Assembly: GCA_030605125.1 (NCBI GenBank)
Contig: JAUWBD010000001.1
Location: 62,001-126,000 of the forward strand
DNA length: 64,000 bases
Source: Verrucomicrobiota bacterium
GTDB taxonomy: Bacteria; Verrucomicrobiota; Verrucomicrobiia; Opitutales; Opitutaceae
Direction of reading: 5' to 3'
Below the pieces are notes generated by a model. It saw only the letters and a list, made by a program, of their open reading frames with translations, made no database searches and was not told the origin of the DNA. The position numbers and the translations under genes were made by a program. Of this stretch, positions 53,743 to 62,417 are shown piece after piece; position 1 is the first letter of the stretch, and each line of letters opens with the position of its first letter.

Positions 53743-53769
53743 GTGGCGGGCGTCGCTCGCGGCGCCCGC
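53743..53769. repeat. REP-like GTGG hairpin 3
   Basis: GTGG followed by a hairpin GCGGGCG...CGCCCGC whose centre (GGGCGTCGCT) matches copy 1 at 45211. Located 24 bp after the beta-helix gene. Confidence 0.5.
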
Positions 53770-53789
53770 ACGATGCCTTGTTCGACGCC

Positions 53790-53819
53790 AATAGATAAGT
53801 TTTAGCGTAAATCAGAAAG
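53790..53819 (+). promoter_or_regulatory. Copy 2 of the shared AraC-locus motif
   Basis: ATAGATAAGTTTTAGCGTAA, 46 bp upstream of the small secreted protein gene and oriented toward it. Confidence 0.6.
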
Positions 53820-53865
53820 TTCTAAACATCGCCCCGCCGTCCTCGGCCGCGTCACTTTTGCCCCG

Positions 53866-54594
53866 ATGTCGCCCCGTTTCGCTATTACCCCTTTCCTCGC
53901 GCTCGCCTGCTTCGGCGTCCTGTTCGCGGCCGCTGCCTCCCTCCGCGCCGCGCCGGTGTATTCGCACACGTTCAACGGCGCGCCCGACGCCGGCCTTCAC
54001 GGCCTGCCGCTTGAGATCGGCGCCGGCGCCTGGATCGCCTCCGAAACCGCCAGGGCCGACGGCACCGACACCGCCCAATCGACCGCATGGATTCCCTACG
54101 CGTTCGACTCCGGCGTTTACACCGTCACCCTCACCCTCGATCTCTCGGCCCTGCCCGCCAACAACAACGGACTCATCGGCATCGGCTTCACCAACGCCTC
54201 CTCCCCGCGCACCGGCGACTTCGTCCACTCGACCAGCTCGGTTCACAGCGCGTTTGGCCTGCGTGGCACGAGCGACTGGGCGTTCTGGGGCGGCCGCGGC
54301 AAACTGCAACCGGTGGACGGAGGGGGGCCCACCTTCCCGCGTCAGAACACCCTGAAACTGGTTCTCGATACCACGAGACCCAACTGGATGGTCACCGCTT
54401 CGCTGCTCGACGAAAACGGCGCCGAGATACGGGTCGATCTCTCTCCCGACGATCCCACCTCCAACGCCTACACCTACGAGACGAATCCCGCGCCCTTCAC
54501 CGGCGTCGGCGTCCTCCTGCGCTCCAGCGCCGGCCGAGCCGTCCACTTCGCCTTCTCGGCCGAGCCCCGCCCGACCTCCGCGCCTCTCCGTTAA
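53866..54594 (+). CDS. Secreted protein of unknown function, lectin-like
   Basis: 242 aa with a clear signal peptide (FLALACFGVLFAAAASLRAA). The mature protein starts PVYSHTFNGAPDAGLHGLPL and is all-beta, with GVYTVTLTLDLSALPANNNG and LKLVLDTTRPNWMVTASLLD, which recall concanavalin-like glycan-binding folds often preceding PEP-CTERM tails. No PEP-CTERM motif is present at the end (PRPTSAPLR). It is directly upstream of a PEP-CTERM repeat protein (39 bp) and has the shared motif in its promoter. Role unknown; glycan binding is a guess from fold and place. Confidence 0.65.
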   Translation: MSPRFAITPFLALACFGVLFAAAASLRAAPVYSHTFNGAPDAGLHGLPLEIGAGAWIASETARADGTDTAQSTAWIPYAFDSGVYTVTLTLDLSALPANNNGLIGIGFTNASSPRTGDFVHSTSSVHSAFGLRGTSDWAFWGGRGKLQPVDGGGPTFPRQNTLKLVLDTTRPNWMVTASLLDENGAEIRVDLSPDDPTSNAYTYETNPAPFTGVGVLLRSSAGRAVHFAFSAEPRPTSAPLR

Positions 54595-54633
54595 TCATTC
54601 CTCCCGACCCGACACCCCACACCACCCGCCTCG

Positions 54634-56136
54634 ATGAAATCCACCGCCCTCCACACGCTTCGCCTCGCCGCCCTGCTCGGCTCCATCCCCGCCCTCCACG
54701 CCGCCAGCGGCACCTGGAACACCACCGCCTCCGGCAACTGGAGCGACTCCACCAAATGGATCGACAACATCGTCGCCGACGGCTCCGGCTTCATCGCGAC
54801 GTTCCAGGCCCCCACGCCCAACACCAGCTCCCCCGTCGTCACCATCACCCTCGACAGCGACCGCACCATCGGCGGCCTCTTCTTCAACGGCCCCAACGCC
54901 GGCGGCGTCGGCACCCACAACTTCACGCTCTCCGGCCCCGGCGTGCTCACCCTCGCCGGCTCCACCACGCCCACCGTGACCGGCGGCCTCACCTCACGCA
55001 CCGCCACGGTTTCGGTATCCCTGGCCGGCACCCAAGGCGTAACTTTCGAGAACTCGGGCACCGTCTCCAACACGACCCTCATCATCGCCGGCAACAACAC
55101 CTACACCGGTGAAACCACCATCGCGGGCAACAACCGCATCGTGACCATCGCCCACAACAACGCGCTGGGCTCCACCAACGGTGGCACCACCGTGTCATCG
55201 AACTCCGCGCTGCTCCTTGCCAACGGCATCACCGTCACCGGTGAAACGCTCAACCTGAGCAGCTCCGGGGCGAGCAGCGAAGGCGCGCTCCGGGTCGCCA
55301 CCGGCGGCTCCGCCGAGTGGGCCGGCGCGATCAACATCACCGGCAACTCGCGTATCACCGCGGGCTCCACCGGCAGCACGATCGGCACCGGCGGCAACCT
55401 CAAGGTCAGCGGCGTCATCGCCGGCTCGGGCAACCTTCAGGTTTCCGGTCTGGGCACGCTGACCTTGAGCGGAGCCAACACCTACACCGGCACCACTCAG
55501 GTCTTCCGCGGCACCCTCAAACTCGACGCGGGCAACAACCGCCTGCCCACCGCCACCGCCCTCACCATCGGCGGCAGCTCCGAGAGCGCCACGCTCGATC
55601 TCAACGGTTACCACCAGCAGGTCGCCCGGCTCGTCAGCGGCTCCGGCTCCGGCGCCCGTATCCTCACCAACACCGGCTCCGCCGCCTCGACCTTCACCGT
55701 CAACCAGACCTCCGGCACCGACACCTTCGACGGCGTCATCGCCGGCAACATTAACTTCGTCAAATCCGGCGCAGGCACCCTCAACCTCACCGGCACCGCC
55801 AACACCTTCACCGGAAACATCACGATCAACGCCGGCACCCTCGGCATCGCCTCCGCCTTCATCAACAACACCGCCGATGTTTCCATCGCCAATGGCGCGG
55901 TCTTTGCCCTCAACTTCGTCGGCACCGACACCATCTCCGGCCTCTGGCTCGCCGGTGTCGCCCAGCAACTCGGCACCTACGGCGCCATCGGCAGCGGCGC
56001 CCAGTTCCAAAGCGCCTTCTTCTCCGGCACCGGCCTCCTCGAGGTCACCTCCGTCATCCCCGAGCCCTCCTCCGCCGCCGCGGCGGCCGGCCTCGCCGCC
56101 CTCGGGCTCGTCGGCCTTCGCCGCCGTCGTCGCTAA
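54634..56136 (+). CDS. PEP-CTERM autotransporter-associated beta-strand repeat protein
   Basis: 500 aa. Signal peptide about 1-24 (LAALLGSIPALHAA), then the family cap SGTWNTTASGNWSDSTKW. Beta-helix repeats: LSGANTYTGTTQVFRGTLKL and LTGTANTFTGNITINAGTLG are typical autotransporter-associated repeats. The end is a PEP-CTERM sorting signal: VIPEPSSAAAAAGLAALGLV then GLRRRRR. A surface or matrix protein handled by an exosortase encoded elsewhere. Ends with a strong terminator at 56173. Confidence 0.9.
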   Translation: MKSTALHTLRLAALLGSIPALHAASGTWNTTASGNWSDSTKWIDNIVADGSGFIATFQAPTPNTSSPVVTITLDSDRTIGGLFFNGPNAGGVGTHNFTLSGPGVLTLAGSTTPTVTGGLTSRTATVSVSLAGTQGVTFENSGTVSNTTLIIAGNNTYTGETTIAGNNRIVTIAHNNALGSTNGGTTVSSNSALLLANGITVTGETLNLSSSGASSEGALRVATGGSAEWAGAINITGNSRITAGSTGSTIGTGGNLKVSGVIAGSGNLQVSGLGTLTLSGANTYTGTTQVFRGTLKLDAGNNRLPTATALTIGGSSESATLDLNGYHQQVARLVSGSGSGARILTNTGSAASTFTVNQTSGTDTFDGVIAGNINFVKSGAGTLNLTGTANTFTGNITINAGTLGIASAFINNTADVSIANGAVFALNFVGTDTISGLWLAGVAQQLGTYGAIGSGAQFQSAFFSGTGLLEVTSVIPEPSSAAAAAGLAALGLVGLRRRRR

Positions 56137-56172
56137 ACCGACAAACCGCTCCGTATCCTTTGTGTCCCCGTG

Positions 56173-56202
56173 GCCGCCGGCATTCGCCGGCGGCTATTTT
56201 TT
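56173..56202 (+). terminator. Intrinsic terminator after PEP-CTERM gene
   Basis: Perfect 9-bp stem GCCGCCGGC / GCCGGCGGC with loop ATTC, followed by TATTTTTTG. The GH130 start codon lies 14 bp further on, as at the other PEP-CTERM gene. Confidence 0.85.
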
Positions 56203-56216
56203 GCCCACACCCTGCC

Positions 56217-57266
56217 ATGCCCGACCTCGCCGTTCGCTTCGCTCAAAACCCCATCATTCGCCCCGCCGACGTGGTCCCCAGCCGCGATGGCATGGAGGTC
56301 GCCTGCGTGCTCAATCCCGGCGCCTTCCGCTTTCAGGGCCGCACCGGCCTCCTCCTTCGTATCGCCGAGCGCCCCGTGCAGGAGGCAGGCTGGATCTCCA
56401 CGCCCGTCCTCGATCCCGCCAAACCCGGCGGCATCGACATCGTCCGCTTCCCCGAGTCCGAGTGCAAATGGATCGAGGACGCCCGCATCTTTTCCCACCA
56501 GGGCCGCGGCTACCTCACCACGCTCTCGCACCTCCGGCTCGCCTGGTCCGACGACGGCGTGAAGTTCGGCATCGAAACCAAACCCACGATCATGGGTGAA
56601 GGTCCGCTCGAAGCCTTCGGCATTGAAGACTGCCGCGTCACCCAGATCGGCGACACCTATCATCTCCACTTCACCGTCGTCTCCGACGCCGGTTTTGGTG
56701 TCGGCTACATCTCGACCACCGATTGGAAAACCTACCAACGTCACGGCGTCGTCATCCCGCCTCCGAACAAAGATTTCGCGCTCTTCCCGGAAAAAATCGG
56801 CGGCTACTACTACGCCCTCCACCGCCCCACCCACCACGCGCTCGGCGGTCCCTACATCTGGATCTCCCGCTCGCCCGACCTCCTCCACTGGGGCGATCAT
56901 CACTGCGTCGCCCGCCCACGCCCCGGCGCCTGGGACGCCCAAAAACTCGGCGGCGGCGCCGAGCCCATCAAAACCGAAAAAGGCTGGCTCGAAATCTACC
57001 ACGGCGTCGCCAAGGACTCCCAATACTGCCTCGGCCTTCTCCTCTTCGACCTCCACGATCCCCGCAAGCTGCTCGCACGCTCCGAGCTCCCGATCATGAA
57101 ACCGATCGAGCCCTACGAACTCACCGGCTTCTTCGGCAACGTCGTCTTCACCAACGGCCACGTCGTCGATGGCGACACCATCACGCTCTACTATGGCGCC
57201 TCCGACGAGGTCATCTGCGGCGCCACCCTCTCCATCAAGCAACTCCTCGCCTCGCTCGAAGCCTGA
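56217..57266 (+). CDS. GH130 beta-mannoside phosphorylase-like enzyme (copy 2)
   Basis: 349 aa from ATG 56217. Nearly collinear with the copy at 42676 (shared runs such as FRFQGRTGLLLRIAERPVQE and PPNKDFALFPEKI), differing mostly around residues 80-115. Same propeller, FGIEDCRVT catalytic region and LGGPYIWISRSPDLLHWGDH. Cytoplasmic; linkage preference open. It heads an operon with an oxidoreductase and GH52 xylosidase. A terminator lies just upstream, so its own promoter is not evident. Confidence 0.85.
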   Translation: MPDLAVRFAQNPIIRPADVVPSRDGMEVACVLNPGAFRFQGRTGLLLRIAERPVQEAGWISTPVLDPAKPGGIDIVRFPESECKWIEDARIFSHQGRGYLTTLSHLRLAWSDDGVKFGIETKPTIMGEGPLEAFGIEDCRVTQIGDTYHLHFTVVSDAGFGVGYISTTDWKTYQRHGVVIPPPNKDFALFPEKIGGYYYALHRPTHHALGGPYIWISRSPDLLHWGDHHCVARPRPGAWDAQKLGGGAEPIKTEKGWLEIYHGVAKDSQYCLGLLLFDLHDPRKLLARSELPIMKPIEPYELTGFFGNVVFTNGHVVDGDTITLYYGASDEVICGATLSIKQLLASLEA

Positions 57267-57338
57267 ATCGCAGATTCGCCGCGTCTCGAAGCCACTCGCG
57301 CGCGGCGGACCTGAATCGAACGCTCCCGCCCCGCTCTC

Positions 57339-58361
57339 ATGCACGCCCCCGCCTCGCTGCCCATCGGCGTTGTCGGCCTCAACTTCGGCCGGCACATCCT
57401 CGATCAACTCCTCCGCGACACCGTCCGGCCGCACCTCCGCCTCGCCGCCGTGTGCGACATCGACGCCCCCAAGGCCGCCGACTACGCCGCCCGCTTTGGC
57501 GTCAAGTCCTTCACGTCCCTCGACGATCTCATCGCCGATCCCGCCATCCCCATCATCGGCCTTTTCACCGGCCCGGTCGGCCGCGCCGCGCTCGTCCGCA
57601 AGATCATCCGCGCCGGCAAACATGTCGTCACCACCAAGCCCTTCGAAACCGATCCCGACGCCGCCCTTGAAGTCCTTCGCGAGGCTCGCGCCCTCGGCCG
57701 CGTCGTCCACCTCAACTCTCCCGGCCCCGTGCCCCCGGACGACATCGCGAAAATTCTGTCATGGATTTCCGAATACAAACTCGGCGCCCCCGTCGGCGCC
57801 CGGGCCGACGTCTGGGCGAGCTACCGCGAGCAAGCCGACGGCACCTGGTATGACGACCCGCAAAAGTGCCCCGTCGCCCCCGTCTTCCGCCTCGGCATCT
57901 ACCTGATCAACGACCTCATCCGGATCTTCGGCCCCGTGCGCGAGACCCACGTCTTCCAATCGCGCCTCCTCACCGGCCGCCCCACCGCCGACAACGGCCA
58001 GCTCTCCCTCCTCTTTGAAAACGGCGCCCTCGGCAACGTCTTCGCCTCCTTCTGCGTCAACGACGGCGACCACTACCGCAACAGCCTCGTCCTCAATTTC
58101 GAGCGCGGCACCATCTACCGCAACGCCGGCCCCGACCGTGTCGGCAACCACAGCGAACTCTCCCTCGTCATGACCCGCGCCGAGCGGCGCGAAGTCGTCG
58201 CCCGCGAGATCGTCGAGGGCACCAGCGGCGCCTACAACTGGAGCGCCTTCACCCGCGCCGTGCGCGGCGAGCCTCTCCCCGACGAAACCACGCCCGAGCA
58301 AATCGTGGCCGGCCTGCGCGTCATCCAGGCCATGGCCCGCACCGCCAACCGCCTCGATTGA
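57339..58361 (+). CDS. Gfo/Idh/MocA-family NAD(P) oxidoreductase
   Basis: 340 aa. Rossmann start PIGVVGLNFGRHILDQLL; the usual EKP motif reads TKP (HVVTTKPFETD, about 99-101), so the Lys-Pro pair is kept but the Glu is replaced. The C-terminal substrate domain contains QADGTWYDDPQKCPVAPVFR. Likely a sugar or sugar-acid dehydrogenase for the xylose- or mannose-containing product of neighbouring enzymes. The gap to GH52 is 8 bp. Confidence 0.8.
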   Translation: MHAPASLPIGVVGLNFGRHILDQLLRDTVRPHLRLAAVCDIDAPKAADYAARFGVKSFTSLDDLIADPAIPIIGLFTGPVGRAALVRKIIRAGKHVVTTKPFETDPDAALEVLREARALGRVVHLNSPGPVPPDDIAKILSWISEYKLGAPVGARADVWASYREQADGTWYDDPQKCPVAPVFRLGIYLINDLIRIFGPVRETHVFQSRLLTGRPTADNGQLSLLFENGALGNVFASFCVNDGDHYRNSLVLNFERGTIYRNAGPDRVGNHSELSLVMTRAERREVVAREIVEGTSGAYNWSAFTRAVRGEPLPDETTPEQIVAGLRVIQAMARTANRLD

Positions 58362-58369
58362 GGCCGCCG

Positions 58370-60472
58370 ATGCACTACCACGCCCAGCACGCCCCCTTCG
58401 GCGCCTTCGCCAGCTTCACCCTCGGCCTTCCCGGCGCGCGCGGCGGCTTCGGCCAATCCCTCCCCGGCCCCGCCGATCAAGACGTTTACATCGGTTTCCG
58501 CCGCGTCGCCGCCGACGGCGCCCCCGCCACGCCTTGGCAGCTCCTGCCTTACTACCAACGCCCGCAAGTCGCCGCCGTCGCCGCCTTCACCGGCGAAAAC
58601 ACCCGGTCCGCCTCGCACGAGCCGCAGCCCATCGGCCTCGAAAAAATCGAGCGCCGCCTCGGCTGGGCCAGCGACACCTGGCGCCACGAGGGTTTTTCGT
58701 TCTGCCTCTTCAGCCCCTTCGGCCCCACCGCGGAGCCCGACACGATGGCCGACGACGTCGCCCGCCGCGCCTTCGCCCCCGTCGTCTGCGCCGAGATCGG
58801 TTTCGACAACACCCACGGGGCCGAAGACATCGAGTTGCTCTTCGGCATCGGCCACGCCGAGCACCCGCTTCGCCCGCTCGAGGACTCCGCCGCCGACCTC
58901 GCCGGCTTCGCCCTCGGCCACGCCCACGGCTTCGCCGCGCGCCCCGCCGACGTCCACTCGCGTATCCAAGGATTGGATATGTTCAACCCTCCCGCCCGCG
59001 ACCACCGCGGCCTCCACCTGCTCGGCCAGGAGGCCGCGCTCGTTTTCCGGGTGCGCGCCGGCGAGGCTCGCCGTTTACCGCTCGCGCTCGGATTTTACCA
59101 GGCCGGCGACGTCACCACCAGCCTGCGCTCACGCTACTACTACACCAAATTCTTCGACGACCTCGAAGCCGTCCTCCGCCACGGCCTCGCCGAACACGCC
59201 TTCTACTCCGAGACCTCCGAGGCCCGCGACGCCGAGCTCGCCACCTCCGGGCTCGACGTTGACCAGCGCTGGCTCATCGCCCAGGCCACCCACAGCTACC
59301 TCGGCAGCAGCCAGCTCATGCTCCACCGGGGCCGCGCCCTCTGGATCGTCAACGAAGGCGAATACCGCATGATCAACACCTTCGACCTCACGGTGGATCA
59401 TCTGTTCCTCGAGCTCGCCTGGCACCCGTGGGCCGTCGCCAACACCCTCGACCTCTTCGCGCGACGTTACCGCTACACCGACACGATCCAGCGCCCCGGC
59501 GACCACGCCGTCCTCCGCGGCGGCGTGTCCTTCACCCACGACATGGGCGTGATGAACCAGTTCACCCCGCCCGGCCGCTCCAGCTACGAATGCGAACGCC
59601 TCCACGGCTGCTTCTCGCACATGACGATGGAGCAGCTCCTCAACTGGATCTGCTGCGCCGCCACCTACGTTGAGAAAACCGGCGACCACGAATGGCTGCG
59701 CGGCCATCGCCGCCTGCTCCTCGCCTGCGCCGAGAGCCTGCGCCGCCGCGACGATCCGCGCGCCGCCCGCCGCACCGGTATTCTCAAATGGGACAGCCAC
59801 CGCTGCGGCGCCGACGGCGGCGAGATCACCACCTACGACTCGCTCGACGTCTCCCTCGGCCAGGCCCGCAACAACCTCTACATCGCGGTCAAGGCCTACG
59901 CCGCCTGGGCGCTCCTCGAACGCGCCTTCGCCGCTCTCGAAGAGCCCGCGGAATCCACCTCCGCCCGCGCCGCCGCCGACCTCGCCGCCCGTGCCATCGC
60001 GGCGAAGTTTGAGGCCGACACCGGCCTCTTCCCCGCCGTCTTCGAAGCCGGCAACCGCTCCCGCATCCTGCCGGCCGTCGAAGGCCTCGTGTTCCCGCTC
60101 TACCTCGGTTTCGCCGACGAGCTTCGTGCGCGCCACCCCGATCTCTTCGCCAAGCTCTCGACCCACATCACCAAGGCCCTCCAGCCCGGCGTCTGCCTCG
60201 ACGCCGACAGCGGCGCGTGGAAAATCTCCAGCACCAGCCGCAACACCTGGTTCAGCAAGATCGCCCTCGCCCAGCACGTCGTGCGAAAGCTCTTCCCCGA
60301 AGCGCTCAACGAAAAGGCGCGAGCCGCCGACGCCGTGCACGCGAAGATGCAGCAAAGCGAACCTCTCGGCCGCTACGCGATGGTGGACCAGGTGGACAGC
60401 TCCACCGGCGTCTCACTCGGCAGCCGCTATTACCCGCGCATCGTTACCGCCTGCCTCTGGTTGGATCGCTGA
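58370..60472 (+). CDS. Beta-xylosidase, GH52
   Basis: 700 aa, about the length of GH52 enzymes. The fold-wide signature is strong: HHAPFGAF-like opening (YHAQHAPFGAFASFTLGLPG), NEGEYRMINTFDLTVD (about 328-343; the GH52 nucleophile Glu is in this block), GGVSFTHDMGVMNQF, GCFSHMTMEQLLNWICCAA, ITTYDSLDVSLGQARNN (acid/base Asp) and WKISSTSRNTWFSKIAL. Releases xylose from non-reducing ends of xylo-oligosaccharides. No signal peptide, so intracellular. I use ATG 58370; the track's TTG 58358 overlaps the previous stop. Last gene of the GH130-oxidoreductase operon. Confidence 0.92.
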   Translation: MHYHAQHAPFGAFASFTLGLPGARGGFGQSLPGPADQDVYIGFRRVAADGAPATPWQLLPYYQRPQVAAVAAFTGENTRSASHEPQPIGLEKIERRLGWASDTWRHEGFSFCLFSPFGPTAEPDTMADDVARRAFAPVVCAEIGFDNTHGAEDIELLFGIGHAEHPLRPLEDSAADLAGFALGHAHGFAARPADVHSRIQGLDMFNPPARDHRGLHLLGQEAALVFRVRAGEARRLPLALGFYQAGDVTTSLRSRYYYTKFFDDLEAVLRHGLAEHAFYSETSEARDAELATSGLDVDQRWLIAQATHSYLGSSQLMLHRGRALWIVNEGEYRMINTFDLTVDHLFLELAWHPWAVANTLDLFARRYRYTDTIQRPGDHAVLRGGVSFTHDMGVMNQFTPPGRSSYECERLHGCFSHMTMEQLLNWICCAATYVEKTGDHEWLRGHRRLLLACAESLRRRDDPRAARRTGILKWDSHRCGADGGEITTYDSLDVSLGQARNNLYIAVKAYAAWALLERAFAALEEPAESTSARAAADLAARAIAAKFEADTGLFPAVFEAGNRSRILPAVEGLVFPLYLGFADELRARHPDLFAKLSTHITKALQPGVCLDADSGAWKISSTSRNTWFSKIALAQHVVRKLFPEALNEKARAADAVHAKMQQSEPLGRYAMVDQVDSSTGVSLGSRYYPRIVTACLWLDR

Positions 60473-60695
60473 CAAGCCTGTCAGGGACGGGACTGATATC
60501 ATCAAACGATCCGCGCTATGTATCGGGCCGCGCCAAGGAATCTTTTACCGCGCCCAAGATTTGCCACGGATTTGTCAGGGCACAGGAAACCAGCGTGCAC
60601 TGATTGCTCCTTACGACATCCTCTTTCGTATCATAAACCACCACATAACAACTTAAGGCCAAATAAACGAAGGCTTTCCGGGTTGCGGCGAAACT

Positions 60696-60721
60696 TGGCT
60701 CGAGTCCCCGCCATCCCGCCA
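60696..60721 (+). other. tRNA/tmRNA 3'-end remnant, candidate att site
   Basis: T-loop-like CTCGAGT, then CCCCG and an acceptor-like CCATCCC-G-CCA, as at the 3' end of a tRNA or tmRNA. The 5' half of the T-stem (CTTGG) does not pair and no matching GGGATGG acceptor strand exists upstream, so only the 3' end is present. It is followed at once by a strong terminator. This is the usual form of an attR left by an integrated island. Confidence 0.5.
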
Positions 60722-60729
60722 ATTTTGGC

Positions 60730-60764
60730 CCCCGATCACCGCAAGGTTATCGGGGCTTTTTCTT
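60730..60764 (+). terminator. Intrinsic terminator with GNRA-loop hairpin
   Basis: Stem CCCCGAT...ATCGGGG, one mismatch, then ACC-GCAA-GGT, followed by CTTTTTCTT. It belongs to the RNA gene remnant just upstream rather than to the xylosidase gene, which ends 257 bp away. Confidence 0.85.
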
Positions 60765-60924
60765 GCCCGCGAGCCGAAGGTGGAATCAAGCGAGCTCGGC
60801 CGTGCCCCCGTTGTCTGCCGCTGGCTGCGTCCATCGCCACGTCTCCTCCCTTGTCGCCACCTCGACTGAAACAAATTGCTCGAAATCTCTCAGATTCTAT
60901 CAAACAACCTCACTCACACCTTCC

Positions 60925-62220
60925 ATGCCCCTCTCGTCCCCACGCAAAAAGAACTCCTCCGCGTCTCCCTCCAAGGCTTTCGCCGCCGCGCGTGATGCCT
61001 ACGCCGCGCTCGGCGTCGATGTCGAGGCCGCCCTCGCCACCCTCGCCGCCACCCCCATCTCTCTCCACTGCTGGCAAGGCGACGACGTCGGCGGCTTCGA
61101 GAAGGCCGACGCCACCCTCTCCGGCGGCGGCATCCAGGCCACGGGCAACTATCCCGGAAAGGCCCGCACGCTCGACCAGCTCCGCCAGGACCTCGACCTC
61201 GTCTTAAAACTCCTTCCCGGCCGCCACCGCCTCAACCTCCACGCCATCTACGCCGACTTCGCCGGCCGCCCCGTGGACCGCGACGCGATCGAGCCAAGGC
61301 ACTTCGCCTCCTGGCTCCAGTGGGCGCAGGACCGCAAGCTCCACGGCCTCGACTTCAACCCCTCCTGCTTCTCCCACCCCAAATCCGCCGAGGGCACCCT
61401 CTCCCACCCCGACAAGGCCGTCCGCGAGTTCTGGATCGCCCACTGCGCCGCCTCCCGCCGTATCGGCGCGCATTTCGGCAAGAAACTCGGCACCCGCAGC
61501 GTCACCAATATCTGGATACCGGACGGCTCCAAGGACACGCCCTTCGACCGCGCCGCGCCCCGCGCCCGCCTCGCCGATTCGCTCGACAAGGTCCTCGCCG
61601 AGAAACTCAACCCCAAGCACCACCTCGACGCCGTCGAATCCAAGCTCTTTGGCATCGGCGCCGAGTCCTACACCGTCGGCTCCCACGAGTTCTACCTCGG
61701 CTACGCGCTCAAGCGCGGCGACCTCGCCTACTGCCTCGACGCCGGCCACTTTCACCCCACCGAGTCGCTCGCCGACAAGATCTCCTCCGTCCTCCAGTTC
61801 GCCCCCGCGCTCCTCCTCCACGTGAGCCGTGGCGTGCGCTGGGACAGCGACCACGTCGTCACCTGCGACGACCCCACCCGCGCCATCTTCGAGGAGCTCG
61901 TGCGCGGCGGCTTCCTCGGCCGCACCGCCATCGGCCTCGACTATTTCGACGCCTCCATCAACCGCATCGCCGCCTGGGTCATCGGCACCCGCGCCGCGCA
62001 GAAGGCGCTGCTCGCCGCCCTCCTCGAACCCGCCGCGCAGCTCCGCGCCGCCGAAAAATCCGGCGACCACGCCCTCCGCCTCGCCCTCTTCGAGGAGAGC
62101 CGCGCCCTCCCCCTCGGCCCGATCTGGGACGAATTTTGCCGCCGCCACGACACCCCCGCCGGCCTCGGCTTCATGACCGAAATCGCCGCCTACGAGAAGA
62201 CCGTCCTATCCAAGCGCTGA
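60925..62220 (+). CDS. rhaA: L-rhamnose isomerase
   Basis: 431 aa from ATG 60925 ([12 protein letters not shown]); the track's start at 60763 reads through the terminator. Converts L-rhamnose to L-rhamnulose in the cytoplasm. The protein follows the E. coli RhaA pattern along its length: [85 protein letters not shown] and [14 protein letters not shown]. The metal-binding Asp and His residues of the barrel are in the last three blocks. First gene of a rhamnose pathway with the aldolase/dehydrogenase gene next; no kinase is in the window. Confidence 0.95.
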   Translation: MPLSSPRKKNSSASPSKAFAAARDAYAALGVDVEAALATLAATPISLHCWQGDDVGGFEKADATLSGGGIQATGNYPGKARTLDQLRQDLDLVLKLLPGRHRLNLHAIYADFAGRPVDRDAIEPRHFASWLQWAQDRKLHGLDFNPSCFSHPKSAEGTLSHPDKAVREFWIAHCAASRRIGAHFGKKLGTRSVTNIWIPDGSKDTPFDRAAPRARLADSLDKVLAEKLNPKHHLDAVESKLFGIGAESYTVGSHEFYLGYALKRGDLAYCLDAGHFHPTESLADKISSVLQFAPALLLHVSRGVRWDSDHVVTCDDPTRAIFEELVRGGFLGRTAIGLDYFDASINRIAAWVIGTRAAQKALLAALLEPAAQLRAAEKSGDHALRLALFEESRALPLGPIWDEFCRRHDTPAGLGFMTEIAAYEKTVLSKR

Positions 62221-62223
62221 TTA

Positions 62224-62251
62224 GCCACAAAAAGCACAAAAGGCGCAAAAA
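62224..62251. repeat. Three tandem 9-10-mers with CACAAAA-like core
   Basis: Three consecutive units of the form GCxCAAAA(A/G) directly after the rhaA stop. Same triple layout as at 17504 and 48813, with another core. Confidence 0.65.
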
Positions 62252-62259
62252 TCCCCTAC

Positions 62260-62289
62260 GCCGCCCTCCTCACCGAGGGCGGCTCTTTC
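62260..62289 (+). terminator. Hairpin terminator or attenuator between rhaA and the aldolase gene
   Basis: Perfect 9-bp stem GCCGCCCTC / GAGGGCGGC with a 6-base loop, followed by TCTTTCA. The U-tract is weak, so partial read-through into the downstream gene of the same pathway is plausible. Confidence 0.6.
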
Positions 62290-62378
62290 AGCCCTTCCTC
62301 CATTAGCCCGATTTACCCGATCTAGCAGAAACCTAGCTCCAAACTCCGCACCTTTTGTCCCGCCACCGCGTCCTTCGC

Positions 62379-62406
62379 ATTGGTCCTTGGACATTGGTCA
62401 TCGGTC
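62379..62406. repeat. Four tandem heptamers, consensus ATTGGTC
   Basis: Four consecutive 7-bp units close to ATTGGTC, ending 11 bp before the aldolase start codon. Short heptanucleotide repeats of this kind are known from cyanobacteria and other genomes. Confidence 0.65.
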
Positions 62407-62417
62407 ATTTTCTCCAC

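Larger units (their letters stand above)
60473..60924. other. AT-richer intergenic region, possible island boundary
   Basis: 452 bp without a supportable gene. The stretch around 60590-60690 is visibly richer in A/T than its surroundings. It is followed by the tRNA/tmRNA 3'-end remnant and terminator described separately. The small ORF 60516..60722 on the minus strand reads across this remnant and is not a gene. Confidence 0.5.

Noticed and set aside
60516-60722. 68-aa minus-strand ORF
   Set aside because: Its first residues (WRGLEP) are the antisense of the tRNA/tmRNA-like T-loop; no homologous protein feature.
60640-60723. Complete tRNA gene ending at CCA
   Set aside because: The T-stem does not pair and no acceptor 5' strand GGGATGG is present within tRNA length, nor a tmRNA 5' end further upstream.
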